From: Novosphingobium profundi
GTDB lineage: Bacteria > Pseudomonadota > Alphaproteobacteria > Sphingomonadales > Sphingomonadaceae
NCBI RefSeq assembly: GCF_020524485.1
Contig: NZ_JAIVLF010000003.1
Location: forward strand, 124,001-188,000
DNA: 64,000 nt
Direction: 5' to 3'
The translations under genes were made by a program, and so were the position numbers. Positions 33,061-41,032 of the stretch are shown piece by piece. Positions within the stretch are counted from its first letter, which is position 1, and every line of letters starts with the position of its first letter. A model generated the notes under the pieces. The model worked only from the letters and a program-made list of their open reading frames with translations, was not told the DNA's origin and ran no database searches.

Positions 33061-34212
33061 ATGGATATTTCCGACCTTCGCATCGCCCTGTTCTCGGGCA
33101 ACTACAATTACGTTCGTGATGGCGCCAACCAGGCGCTCAACCGTCTAGTCGACTACCTGCTCCGTCAGGGTGCGAAGGTACGTGTCTATGCGCCTGTCGT
33201 GAAGGAGCCGGCCTTCCCGGCAACCGGCGACCTTGTCGGCGTCGGCGCTCTGCCGATCCCGGGCCGCGCCGAGTACCGCGTGCCGCTGGCCATTGCTGGC
33301 AAGGCGAGCCGCGATCTCAAGTCCTTCGCCCCCAACGTGGTGCATGTCTCCTCGCCCGATCCGGTCGGCCACAGGGCGGTCACCTGGGCGCGCAAGCGGG
33401 ACCTGCCCGTGCTGGCCTCGGTACATACCCGTTTCGAGACGTACCTGCGCTACTACAACATGGCTTGGGGCGAACCGGTGATCGAGGCGATCCTGCGCCG
33501 CTTCTACCGCCGCTGCGATGCGCTGGTAGCCCCGTCCGAATCGATGGCGCAGCTCCTGCGCGAACAGCGCATGAACTACGACGTCACGATCTGGTCGCGC
33601 GGGGTCGATCGCACGACCTTCAACCCTGAACGCCGCGACATGGAATGGCGACGCAGCCTGGGCATCGCCGACCACGAGGTCGCAATCGGCTTCCTGGGCC
33701 GTCTCGTCATGGAAAAGGGGCTCGACGTCTACGCCGACACCCTCGATGACCTGCGCCGCCGGGGCGCGCCCTTCAAGGTCATCGTCATCGGCGAGGGGCC
33801 CGCGCGCGAATGGTTCGAGAGCCGCCTGCCGGACGGTGCCTTCGTGGGCTTCCAGCAGGGCGCCGACCTTGGCCGCGCGGTGGCCTCGATGGACGTCCTG
33901 TTCAACCCGTCTGTCACCGAGACCTTCGGCAACGTCACGCTCGAGGTCATGGCCTGCGGCCTGCCCGTCGTCGCGGCGGCGGCCACCGGCAGCCAGAGCC
34001 TGGTCGCCGACGGCGTCTCGGGACGGCTTGTGCCGCCGGGCGCGGTCAGCCAGTTCTCCGATGCCATCCGCAACTACATCGAGGATCCGGCCTTGCGCCG
34101 CGCGCACGGCGAGGCCGGAGCCCTGCGCGCCAACGACTTCGACTGGGACAAGATCAACCAGGCCGTCGCCGACACCTACCTGCGCCTGATCCGCCAGCGC
34201 GCACGGGCCTGA
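33061..34212 (+). CDS. GT4-family glycosyltransferase
   Basis: GT-B glycosyltransferase, 383 aa, cytosolic face. The N-terminal GNYNYVRDGANQALNRLV stretch is the acceptor-side glycine-rich region; the C-terminal donor domain has GFLGRLVMEKGLDVY and the EX7E motif in ETFGNVTLEVMACG. Closest in type to GDP-mannose-dependent or alpha-mannosyl transferases acting on lipids or glycans. The product is unknown; a membrane glycolipid is a reasonable guess. It is alone on its strand, 120 bases after the Arg/Tyr-rich gene and convergent with a small membrane-protein gene. Confidence 0.92.
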   Translation: MDISDLRIALFSGNYNYVRDGANQALNRLVDYLLRQGAKVRVYAPVVKEPAFPATGDLVGVGALPIPGRAEYRVPLAIAGKASRDLKSFAPNVVHVSSPDPVGHRAVTWARKRDLPVLASVHTRFETYLRYYNMAWGEPVIEAILRRFYRRCDALVAPSESMAQLLREQRMNYDVTIWSRGVDRTTFNPERRDMEWRRSLGIADHEVAIGFLGRLVMEKGLDVYADTLDDLRRRGAPFKVIVIGEGPAREWFESRLPDGAFVGFQQGADLGRAVASMDVLFNPSVTETFGNVTLEVMACGLPVVAAAATGSQSLVADGVSGRLVPPGAVSQFSDAIRNYIEDPALRRAHGEAGALRANDFDWDKINQAVADTYLRLIRQRARA

Positions 34213-34233
34213 GACCGGAGAGGCACGGCGGGC

Positions 34234-34662
34234 TCAGCGCAGGACGCCCGCCCGCAGCATCCGCAGCGCGAAGAGCAGCAGCGCAAGCGCGATCAGCCAG
34301 ATCGCGACGCTGATGGCTACGTCGGCGCTGCCGAGTGCGGGCGCCTCGATGTCGCTCCACTGATAGACACTTGTCACCGCCAACCCCAGGAGCGAGACCC
34401 CGAAGGCCGCCGCGGCCAGGCGCGCCCGGCGCAATAGCAGCAGCGCCCCCGCCAGCCCGCCGCCGACACCTAGCGCCCAGAACCCCACCAGCCACAGCGG
34501 CAAGGTGTCGAGATAGGCCACGTATTCGCGCGGGAACGCGGACAGATACCCTGCGTTGCGGGTGACCGTCATCACATAGTCGAAACAGCCAAAGCCGTTC
34601 CAGATGACAGCGAGGACCGCCACGATCCAATACCAGGCCGGAGCCCGTGCCTTCTCCACCAT
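34234..34662 (-). CDS. Four-helix integral membrane protein, unknown
   Basis: 142-aa protein with four predicted helices: IVAVLAVIWNGFGCFDYVMT, LPLWLVGFWALGVGGGLAGALLL, AAAFGVSLLGLAVTSVY and AISVAIWLIALALLLFALRML. The WNGFGCFDYVMT motif and the YLDTLPLWLVGFWALGV loop are shared by a family of small uncharacterised proteins common in sphingomonads, as far as I recall. The ATG at 34662 with GAGGTGCG upstream fits better than 34731. Divergent from rarA. Confidence 0.85.
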   Translation of the reverse strand: MVEKARAPAWYWIVAVLAVIWNGFGCFDYVMTVTRNAGYLSAFPREYVAYLDTLPLWLVGFWALGVGGGLAGALLLLRRARLAAAAFGVSLLGLAVTSVYQWSDIEAPALGSADVAISVAIWLIALALLLFALRMLRAGVLR

Positions 34663-34825
34663 ACGCACCTCGCTCGCGGCCCTGACTTGCGCAGTGGCCC
34701 AAATTCTGACGCAGCCGCTCCTGCTTGGCAACCCGCGCCGCGCTCACGCACTTTTTCGGGGTAAGGCGCTGTTTCGCCGCGCCGGAACCGATGCATTCGT
34801 ACGCGCAACGCGCTAGGGAACCGCC

Positions 34826-36148
34826 ATGGCTGACCTGTTCGGAGATGATCTGCCCCCGCCCGAGAGCGAGGAACCGCTGGCCGAGGATGCCCCGCTGGCC
34901 GACCGCCTGCGTCCGCGCACGCTGGACGATGTGGTGGGCCAGGAGCACCTGACCGGACCCGAAGGCGCGATCGGGCGCATGGTGGCCGCAGGCAAGCTCT
35001 CCTCGATGATCCTGTGGGGCCCGCCCGGCACCGGCAAGACCAGCACCTCGCGCCTGCTGGCCAAGGCCGTGGGCATGCGCTTTGCCGCGGTCTCGGCTGT
35101 CTTCTCGGGCGTCGCGGACCTGCGCAAGGCCTTTGCCGAAGCGGAAACGGCGGCCAAGGCGGGCCAGCGCACGCTGCTTTTCGTGGACGAGATTCACCGC
35201 TTCAACCGCGCCCAGCAGGACGGCTTCCTGCCTTTCGTCGAACGCGGAACGGTCACGCTGGTGGGCGCCACCACCGAGAACCCGAGCTTTGCCCTCAACG
35301 CAGCGCTTCTCAGCCGCGCGCAGGTGCTCGTCCTCAACCGCCTCGACGAGGTGGCGCTCTCCACGCTGCTCGCCAAGGCCGAGGCGCTCGAAGGCCCGCT
35401 CCCCCTCACCGACGAGGCGCGCGCGGCGCTTATCGCCACGGCCGACGGCGACGGGCGCTTCCTCCTCAACCAGGCCGAGACACTCTACGCCGCGCACATC
35501 GAGGAACCGCTGGGTCCGGGCCCGCTTGGCAAGTTCCTGCAGCGGCGCATGGCGGTCTACGACAAGGACCGCGACGGACACTACAACCTCATCTCGGCCT
35601 TTCACAAGTCGGTGCGCGGCTCGGACCCGCAGGCCGCGCTCTATTACATGGCGCGCATGCTGGTGGCGGGCGAGGAGCCGCTCTACATCCTGCGCCGCCT
35701 CGCCGCGATCGCGAGCGAGGATATCGGTCTCGCCGATCCGCAGGCGATGGTGCAGGTGATGACCGCCAAGCAGTCCTTCGAGTTTCTCGGCTCGCCCGAA
35801 GGCGAACTCCCGCTCGCCCAGGCGGTGATCTATTGCGCCAGCGCGCCCAAGTCGAACGCCTCCTACATGGCCAAGGCCGCCGCGACCGAGCTCGCGCGCG
35901 AGACCGGCTCGGTCGCCCCGCCCATGAACATCCTCAACGCGCCGACCAAGATGATGAAGGACATGGGCTACGGCGCGGCCTACCATTACGACCACGACCA
36001 GCCTGACGCCTTTTCCGGCGACAACTACTGGCCAGACGGCGTGCCCGCGCAGGAGTTCTACAAGCCCAACGAGCGCGGCTTCGAGCGCGAACTGAAGAAG
36101 CGTCTCGAATGGTGGCAGAAGAAGCGCGTCGAACGGCGCGGCGGCTGA
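34826..36148 (+). CDS. rarA: Replication-associated recombination protein A
   Basis: AAA+ ATPase RarA/MgsA, 440 aa, acting at stalled replication forks and interacting with clamp loader and SSB in characterised bacteria. Walker A GPPGTGKT (65-72), Walker B LLFVDEIHRFN, sensor 1 GATTENPSF, and the family's C-terminal tetramerisation region with RGSDPQAALYYMARM and IASEDIGLADP. The N-terminal ADRLRPRTLDDVVGQEHL is standard. The downstream gene overlaps or nearly touches its end, so the pair is probably co-transcribed. Confidence 0.95.
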   Translation: MADLFGDDLPPPESEEPLAEDAPLADRLRPRTLDDVVGQEHLTGPEGAIGRMVAAGKLSSMILWGPPGTGKTSTSRLLAKAVGMRFAAVSAVFSGVADLRKAFAEAETAAKAGQRTLLFVDEIHRFNRAQQDGFLPFVERGTVTLVGATTENPSFALNAALLSRAQVLVLNRLDEVALSTLLAKAEALEGPLPLTDEARAALIATADGDGRFLLNQAETLYAAHIEEPLGPGPLGKFLQRRMAVYDKDRDGHYNLISAFHKSVRGSDPQAALYYMARMLVAGEEPLYILRRLAAIASEDIGLADPQAMVQVMTAKQSFEFLGSPEGELPLAQAVIYCASAPKSNASYMAKAAATELARETGSVAPPMNILNAPTKMMKDMGYGAAYHYDHDQPDAFSGDNYWPDGVPAQEFYKPNERGFERELKKRLEWWQKKRVERRGG

Positions 36149-36156
36149 GCCCGGTA

Positions 36157-37053
36157 GTGCCCGCGTCCCCCTCCTTCGACCACTTCCTCGCCATCGACTG
36201 GTCGGGTGCGCGCGGGCGCCATCACAAGGGCATTGCGCTGGGCCTGTGCGGGCAAGGGACAGGCGCGCCCGAGTTGCTGGCGCCGCCTTCCCGGCGCGGC
36301 TGGTCGCGCGAAGAGGTGCTGCGCTACCTGCGCGAGGACTTGCCCGCACGCACGCTGGTCGGCCTCGATCTTGGCATCGCGCTTCCCTTTGCCGATGCGG
36401 GCGCGTTCTTCCCCGGCCTTGCCCAAAGCCCGGACACGGCCCGTGCACTGTGGGCACGGATCGAGGGCATCTGCGAGGAGGATGAGGACCTGGGCGCCAA
36501 TGCCTTCGTCGACCACCCCGACTTCGCGCCCTACTTCCGCCGACACGGCGGCCGCGAGGGGGAGCGCTTCCACCTCCCCGGCAGCGACCACCGCCGCGGG
36601 CGCCTGCGTGTTACCGAAGCGGCGCAGGCACGCCTGGGCTGCAAGCCGTACTCCAATTTCAACCTCGTAGGCGCAGCGCAGGTCGGCAAGTCCAGCCTGA
36701 CCGGCATGCGCCTGCTCCACCGCCTTACAGGTACGCTCCCGGTCTGGCCGATCGATCCGCTTCCCCGTTCGGCAAGTCTCGTCTGCGAGATCTACACCAC
36801 GCTCGCCGCCGTTGCGGCCGGACGGCGGGCAGGCCGCGCCAAGATCACCGAGCGGGGCGACCTCGATACCGCGCTGGCCGCACTGGGATCGCTGCCACGC
36901 GGCGAGACCGGCCCGATCGACGACCACAGCGCCGATGCGCTCCTGACCAGCGCCTGGCTGCGCGCAGCCGCGGCGCGGCGGGAACTGTGGCACCCTCCCG
37001 AACTTACCCCTGAACTGGCCACGCGCGAGGGCTGGACCTTCGGCGCCCTGTGA
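36157..37053 (+). CDS. DUF429-like RNase H-fold protein, unknown
   Basis: Cytosolic protein, 298 aa from the GTG at 36157; an ATG at 36109 overlapping rarA by 40 bases would add 16 residues that read like rarA's other frame. FLAIDWSGARG at the start and GLDLGIALPFAD suggest an actin/RNase H-like fold of the DUF429 kind, with acidic residues where such folds bind metal (AIDWSG, GLDLG). SNFNLVGAAQVGKSS and EIYTTLAA follow, and DDHSADALLTSAWL near the C-terminus supplies further acidic residues. Nuclease activity would fit beside rarA, but this is inference. Confidence 0.75.
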   Translation: MPASPSFDHFLAIDWSGARGRHHKGIALGLCGQGTGAPELLAPPSRRGWSREEVLRYLREDLPARTLVGLDLGIALPFADAGAFFPGLAQSPDTARALWARIEGICEEDEDLGANAFVDHPDFAPYFRRHGGREGERFHLPGSDHRRGRLRVTEAAQARLGCKPYSNFNLVGAAQVGKSSLTGMRLLHRLTGTLPVWPIDPLPRSASLVCEIYTTLAAVAAGRRAGRAKITERGDLDTALAALGSLPRGETGPIDDHSADALLTSAWLRAAAARRELWHPPELTPELATREGWTFGAL

Positions 37054-37131
37054 TCCAGACGCACCTATAGAGACAGCGGATGCGCTAGGCGGGACCACAC
37101 CGCACACGCGCCCCAAGGAGAGAAGGCCCCC

Positions 37132-37776
37132 ATGGATTTCGATTTCGCGACGCTGAGCCCGCAGGAACGCTACAAGCTGCTCGGCTCCAGCATCACCCCG
37201 CGCCCGATCGCCTGGGTTGCCTCGCAATCGGCGGCCGGGGTCGGCAACCTTGCCCCCTTCAGCTTCTTCAACGCGATGGGCGCGAACCCGCCGCTGATCG
37301 CGCTCGGCCTCATCACCCGCGCCGACGGCCAGCTCAAGGACACCGCATCGAACATCCTGGAAACAGGGGAATTCGTCGTCCATCTCGTCAGCGAAGCGCT
37401 CGCGCCGGCGATGAACATCACGTGCATGGACGCGCCTGCCGATGTCGACGAGACGGCGCTGGCCGACCTTGTGAGCGTGCCCTCCAGCGCGGTCGCCGTG
37501 CCGCGCCTGGCCGATGCGCCGGTTGCCATGGAATGCCGCCTCTATCAGGCGATCCCGGCAGGCAGCACCACCATCGTCCTTGGCGAAGTGCTCCACTTCC
37601 ACATCCAGGATAAGTACATTGACGCCGAGAAGCTCTACGTCGACACGGTTGGCCTCGACCTCGTCGCGCGCATGCACGGGGGCGGCTGGTACGCGCGCCA
37701 GAGCGACCTGTTCGACATGCCCCGCCCCGTCTACGAGGACTGGCAAGCGCAGCACGGCGGAACCTCCCAAAGTTAA
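37132..37776 (+). CDS. Flavin reductase-like FMN-binding protein
   Basis: 214-aa protein of the flavin reductase-like domain family (split beta-barrel, FMN). SSITPRPIAWVASQS, NLAPFSFFNAMGANPPLIALGL and TGEFVVHLVS are the conserved FMN-contact stretches; ECRLYQ and LGEVLHFHI complete the domain. It probably reduces free flavin or is a flavin-dependent oxidoreductase for small molecules; the partner is unknown. AAGGAGAG precedes the ATG. It lies before the tRNA-Thr gene. Confidence 0.9.
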   Translation: MDFDFATLSPQERYKLLGSSITPRPIAWVASQSAAGVGNLAPFSFFNAMGANPPLIALGLITRADGQLKDTASNILETGEFVVHLVSEALAPAMNITCMDAPADVDETALADLVSVPSSAVAVPRLADAPVAMECRLYQAIPAGSTTIVLGEVLHFHIQDKYIDAEKLYVDTVGLDLVARMHGGGWYARQSDLFDMPRPVYEDWQAQHGGTSQS

Positions 37777-37864
37777 GAAGTCCGGCTTTTCCCCACCTTG
37801 GCGAAAATCCCGCTGGACCAAATGGCCCCGAGCTTGGTAAGGGCCCCGTCTCGTGAGAGCGTGT

Positions 37865-37940
<76 letters not shown>

Positions 37941-37966
37941 CCTTCTCTTTCCAGCGCTCCCGGCGA

Positions 37967-39079
37967 TCACGCCAACCGGCGGCTGAACCTCGCCCCATAG
38001 CCGTTCAGGATCTTCTGGACCGGGCGTTCGAAGCCGTAGGTCGAGACCGCGGCGATCAGGATGCTCAGCGCCACGATGGCAAGACCCAGCGCGAGGTCCG
38101 GGACCCGGCCCGCGAGCAAGGGCTCCAGCGACCACATGACCGGCTTGTGCAGCAGGTAGATGGCGTAGGACACAGCGCCCAGCCCCGTGAACACGGGCAA
38201 GGCGAGATACCGGAAGGGCCCCAGCGCGCCCAGCGCGGCGAGGAAGACGAGAACCGGCACGCCGAAGGTGACGGGATCGATGAAGTTGGGCAGCATGGGA
38301 AAGCCAGCCATGCGCCGGAATTCGGGCAGCGACAGCGGGATCATCAGGAGAATGATCCAGCCAAGGACCTGCAGCGCAGGCGCGCGCGCGACCGTAAGAA
38401 AGACCCGTGCATGGCGGTGCAGCAGATAGCCCGCGATCGTCCCCAGGAAGAAGGCGTGAAACCAGTAGGGAAGGAACTGGTTGCCACGAACGGAGAGGCG
38501 CAGCAGGGCCAGGACAAGCAGTTGCGCGGCGAACCCGGCCGCGATCCAGACCCCGAGCGGGAAGCGCTTCGCCGCCGCCCAGATCACCAGGAAGACGAGA
38601 TAATACTGCACCTCGACGGGAATGGTCCAAAGGACACTCGTGCCCGTCACGAGAGCCACCGGCCACACCCATTCCCCGCCGGACAGATCGAAGAACCGGA
38701 TGGGCCCTTCCGCCCCCACGATCAGCGAAAGGGCAAGGACGAGGTAGAAGAGCGGGAACACGCGGGCGATCCGATGGGTCGCGTAGCGCAGCACCTGTTC
38801 GCTGTTCAAAGGCCTCTGACCATAGAGAAAGGCCATGAGAAAACCGCTCAGGAGGAAGAAGAGAAGGACGCCCATCTGCCCGGTGCCCTCCCCCAGGATG
38901 CGGGGAAAGAACCCGGCGTTCGCGCAGTGCGACACCACCACGGCCATCGCCGCGACACCGCGCGCCCCATCAAGCGCGGGGAAATGGCGCGGAAGCTGAT
39001 CGGGACCGGAGCTGACATGGACGACCGGCTCCTGAACAAGGGACTGGCCTGCCGTCATCCTCCCTCCCCGACTGGTCAC
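37967..39079 (-). CDS. Acyltransferase 3 family membrane protein
   Basis: 370-aa integral membrane acyltransferase (OafA/NodX type), about ten helices. The N-terminal HFPALDGARGVAAMAVVVSHC contains the conserved catalytic-region pattern LDGxRGxAA...H; GVLLFFLLSGFLMAF and R-rich RIARVFPLFYL follow. Such enzymes O-acetylate surface polysaccharides or lipids on the outer face of the inner membrane. The C-terminus has the helix YGFERPVQKIL typical of the family. An in-frame ATG at 39058 is an alternative start. Possible cellulose or exopolysaccharide decoration is only a suggestion from nearby bcs genes. It converges with the tRNA. Confidence 0.9.
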   Translation of the reverse strand: MTSRGGRMTAGQSLVQEPVVHVSSGPDQLPRHFPALDGARGVAAMAVVVSHCANAGFFPRILGEGTGQMGVLLFFLLSGFLMAFLYGQRPLNSEQVLRYATHRIARVFPLFYLVLALSLIVGAEGPIRFFDLSGGEWVWPVALVTGTSVLWTIPVEVQYYLVFLVIWAAAKRFPLGVWIAAGFAAQLLVLALLRLSVRGNQFLPYWFHAFFLGTIAGYLLHRHARVFLTVARAPALQVLGWIILLMIPLSLPEFRRMAGFPMLPNFIDPVTFGVPVLVFLAALGALGPFRYLALPVFTGLGAVSYAIYLLHKPVMWSLEPLLAGRVPDLALGLAIVALSILIAAVSTYGFERPVQKILNGYGARFSRRLA

Positions 39080-39301
39080 GCAATTCGCGAAACCCTCGCG
39101 AACATGGCCCCTTGCAAAGCATTGGAGCCCCGTCGCGGCAAGTTCGGCAAAGGGACTACTACCAATAGGCTCGGCGTCTCTCGGCCGGGGCGCAGCACCT
39201 GTTAGCCAACACCTTAATATCTTGGGGAAGGAGGAAGAGGCTACTCCGCGTATTCGGACACGCGAGAACGCAGGAAAAGCCCAGAAATCAGGAAAATTGG
39301 T

Positions 39302-39415
39302 CCGAGGGCCATTGCCCTCGGGCTCCCAGAAATGTCGAGCGCACCTCTCGCACGCTGCGCGGACGGAGAAAGGCGAGGTCGCCCATTCTGGGGGGCAAGG
39401 GGCGATCGCCCCTTG
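39302..39415. repeat. REPIN-like inverted doublet, 114 bases
   Basis: Hairpin 1 CCGAGGGC-CATT-GCCCTCGG (39302-39321) and hairpin 2 CAAGGGGC-GATC-GCCCCTTG (39396-39415), in opposite orientation, bracket a centre that itself pairs imperfectly (CACCTCTCGC with GAGAAAGGCGAGGT). Same order, spacing and total length (114) as 52870-52983. It lies in the 425-base gap 39080-39504, which holds no gene I can support. Confidence 0.75.
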
Positions 39416-39504
39416 GAAGGCATTTCATTTCTTTTCTGTACCTTGCTGAATTGCAAGGACAGGCAGGCGGTTCCGATTCGCCTGCCGTGTCTGGCACCCT
39501 CGCG

Positions 39505-40413
39505 TCAGCGGCGCAGCAGGCTCCCCAGCCAGGCGAAGAAACGACCGATTCGCGCCAGAAGCGATTCGCTTTCGGGGGCCGAGACCTCTTCGGCCTGCAT
39601 GCGTGCGCGCAGGGCATGGCCGGAGGCCGAACGCACAGCCGCCGGCTCGGCTTCGACCTGCGGTGCGAAAACGGGCTCGGGCGCGGGCTCGGCCGCGACA
39701 GGCGCCGGGGCCAGCGGTGCGGGAGCAGGCTCGGGCATGGGAGCCGGACGGGCTGCAACCGGTTCGGGCGCAGGCGCAGGGGCCCGCTGCGCAGCGGGCG
39801 TCGGGGCGGGCTGGGCGCTCGGCGCAGCCTTTCCGAAGAGCGAACCGTAAGCCGCCTCGTCGAGGCCCTGGTCGCCGTCATCCTCACCCTCGTCCTCAAA
39901 GGTATCGGAGAAGGGATCGCGGCCGATCGCCGAGCCCTCGCCACCCAGCGCACCGAAGCGCGGGGCCGGACTGGACGGCGCAGGGGCATCTACAGGCGCG
40001 GCAGGCATGTAGGCCGCGGGCTCGGGGGCCTGCGGGGCCGGAGCCTCGGGAACCGGGGTGTTCAGGCTGGCCGAATCGACAGCATCGACGGGCGTGAGGC
40101 CCTGCACACGGACCGGACGTTCCATGGGAATCGCTTCGCCGAAGTCCTGGACCGCAACCATGTCGAGTTCGCGCAGCGCGTCGCGGCGCTCACTGTCGTC
40201 GAGCATGAGCACCGGCTTCTTGCGCGGCCGCCCACCGGATCGCTCCGAACGTCCCATCTTCATCAATCCTCCGTAAGAGTACCGATCCGAAGCGACTTCG
40301 GACTCGCAATCGTCGGTTTCCTGCGGCCCATCGAGAGGCGGCAGCAAGTCTTCCGGCGTGTAATCATCCACGCCGTCGTCCCAGTCGAACGTTGAAAAGT
40401 GCTGGACGTCCAT
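39505..40413 (-). CDS. Proline/alanine-rich acidic protein divergent from cellulose operon
   Basis: 302-aa protein, mostly disordered. An acidic N-terminus (FDWDDGVDDYTPEDLLPPLDG) is followed by a basic KKP-containing patch (GGRPRKKPVLMLDDSERRDALREL, about 60-83), a long Pro/Ala-rich linker (about 115-260) with an embedded acidic block (DPFSDTFEDEGEDDGD), and a C-terminal amphipathic helix (LLARIGRFFAWLGSLLRR). No catalytic motif. The gene shares a 200-base divergent promoter region with the bcs operon, so it is probably a cellulose accessory factor. Proline-rich partners of BcsD (BcsH/CcpAx) in Komagataeibacter provide a precedent, but I see no sequence match that proves homology. Confidence 0.75.
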   Translation of the reverse strand: MDVQHFSTFDWDDGVDDYTPEDLLPPLDGPQETDDCESEVASDRYSYGGLMKMGRSERSGGRPRKKPVLMLDDSERRDALRELDMVAVQDFGEAIPMERPVRVQGLTPVDAVDSASLNTPVPEAPAPQAPEPAAYMPAAPVDAPAPSSPAPRFGALGGEGSAIGRDPFSDTFEDEGEDDGDQGLDEAAYGSLFGKAAPSAQPAPTPAAQRAPAPAPEPVAARPAPMPEPAPAPLAPAPVAAEPAPEPVFAPQVEAEPAAVRSASGHALRARMQAEEVSAPESESLLARIGRFFAWLGSLLRR

Positions 40414-40576
40414 GGTCCTCGTTCACGTAGCTAGCAAGGTGTAGACTCGTCTAGCGCCGAAGGTTTAGGATTTCCTTACAGCCTTAAGGTATTCGTATAT
40501 AAGTGCCTTCTGAGGGCGGTGAGGCCCCCTCGCAGTTGGCACACTTGCGAAAAAGGTTAAGTCATTTGTTAACCAT

Positions 40577-40602
40577 TAAGTGCCAATCCCTAAGAGCACT
40601 TA
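40577..40602. promoter_or_regulatory. Inverted repeat before the bcs operon, overlapping repeated AAGTGC motifs
   Basis: TAAGTGC (40577-40583) and GCACTTA (40596-40602) are perfect 7-base arms around a 12-base spacer, ending 13 bases before the first bcs start codon. AAGTGCC also occurs at 40501-40507 and a related GGCACACTT at 40538-40546. Three TTAA tetramers (40557, 40569, 40576) give the region AT-rich spots, but their spacing does not equal a CtrA site. Probably the operator/promoter of the cellulose operon. Confidence 0.4.
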
Positions 40603-40615
40603 CAGGGGGCACCGC

Positions 40616-41032
40616 ATGAGAGTTGACGCTTCAAACCTTCTGAACCGGCTCGGCCGTCACGACTTCTCCTACAAGGAGTTCGAGGACCGCTTCACCGAAC
40701 TGGAGCTGTGGCCGATGCTCGAAGCACTGCTCAAGGACCCGCGCCTGCTCGAACTCGACGGCGCGGCGGCCAGCGGCCCAACCTCCCCTTCCCCGGAAAG
40801 CCTGCCGCATGCGCATGCCCCGGCGGCCGAGTTCACCGCCACACCGCCGCGCCCGGCCGCGCCACCGGCTCCCGAGCCCTCGGCCACCGATTCGATTGGC
40901 GCCCTGTTCCGCCGCTACGAAGGCCCCAACGCGGCCGCAGCCCCTGCCCCGCCTGCCCCTGCCGGATCGGGCCAGGACGTGCGCGCGATGCTGCGCCACT
41001 TGTCCGAGCTGGGTTCGCGAGGAGAGATCTGA
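40616..41032 (+). CDS. Small proline-rich cellulose accessory protein (BcsP/BcsR-like position)
   Basis: 138-aa cytosolic protein, first gene of the bcs operon. Residues 1-45 are a helical domain (NLLNRLGRHDFSYKEFEDRF, then LWPMLEALLKD); residues about 46-95 a Pro/Ala-rich linker; then SIGALFRRYEG and a C-terminal helix DVRAMLRHLSELG. Short proteins of this plan sit before bcsQ in many cellulose operons (BcsR or BcsP) and help BcsQ localise synthesis; I assign it by position and architecture, not by clear homology. AGGGGG lies 7 bases before the ATG, favouring it over 40580. The stop overlaps the bcsQ start. Confidence 0.72.
   Translation: MRVDASNLLNRLGRHDFSYKEFEDRFTELELWPMLEALLKDPRLLELDGAAASGPTSPSPESLPHAHAPAAEFTATPPRPAAPPAPEPSATDSIGALFRRYEGPNAAAAPAPPAPAGSGQDVRAMLRHLSELGSRGEI

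Noticed and set aside
34154..36457. 767-codon open frame on the minus strand opposite rarA
   Set aside because: It is the antisense shadow of rarA and neighbours in GC-rich DNA; Arg/Ala-rich composition with no domain, while the plus strand encodes a complete RarA.
40535..40550. TTGGCACACTTGC resembling a sigma-54 promoter
   Set aside because: The gap between the GG and GC elements is too short for the -24/-12 arrangement.
40557..40579. TTAA tetramers resembling a CtrA site before bcs
   Set aside because: Spacings are 8 and 3 bases; the CtrA consensus needs 7. Kept only as an AT-rich promoter feature.
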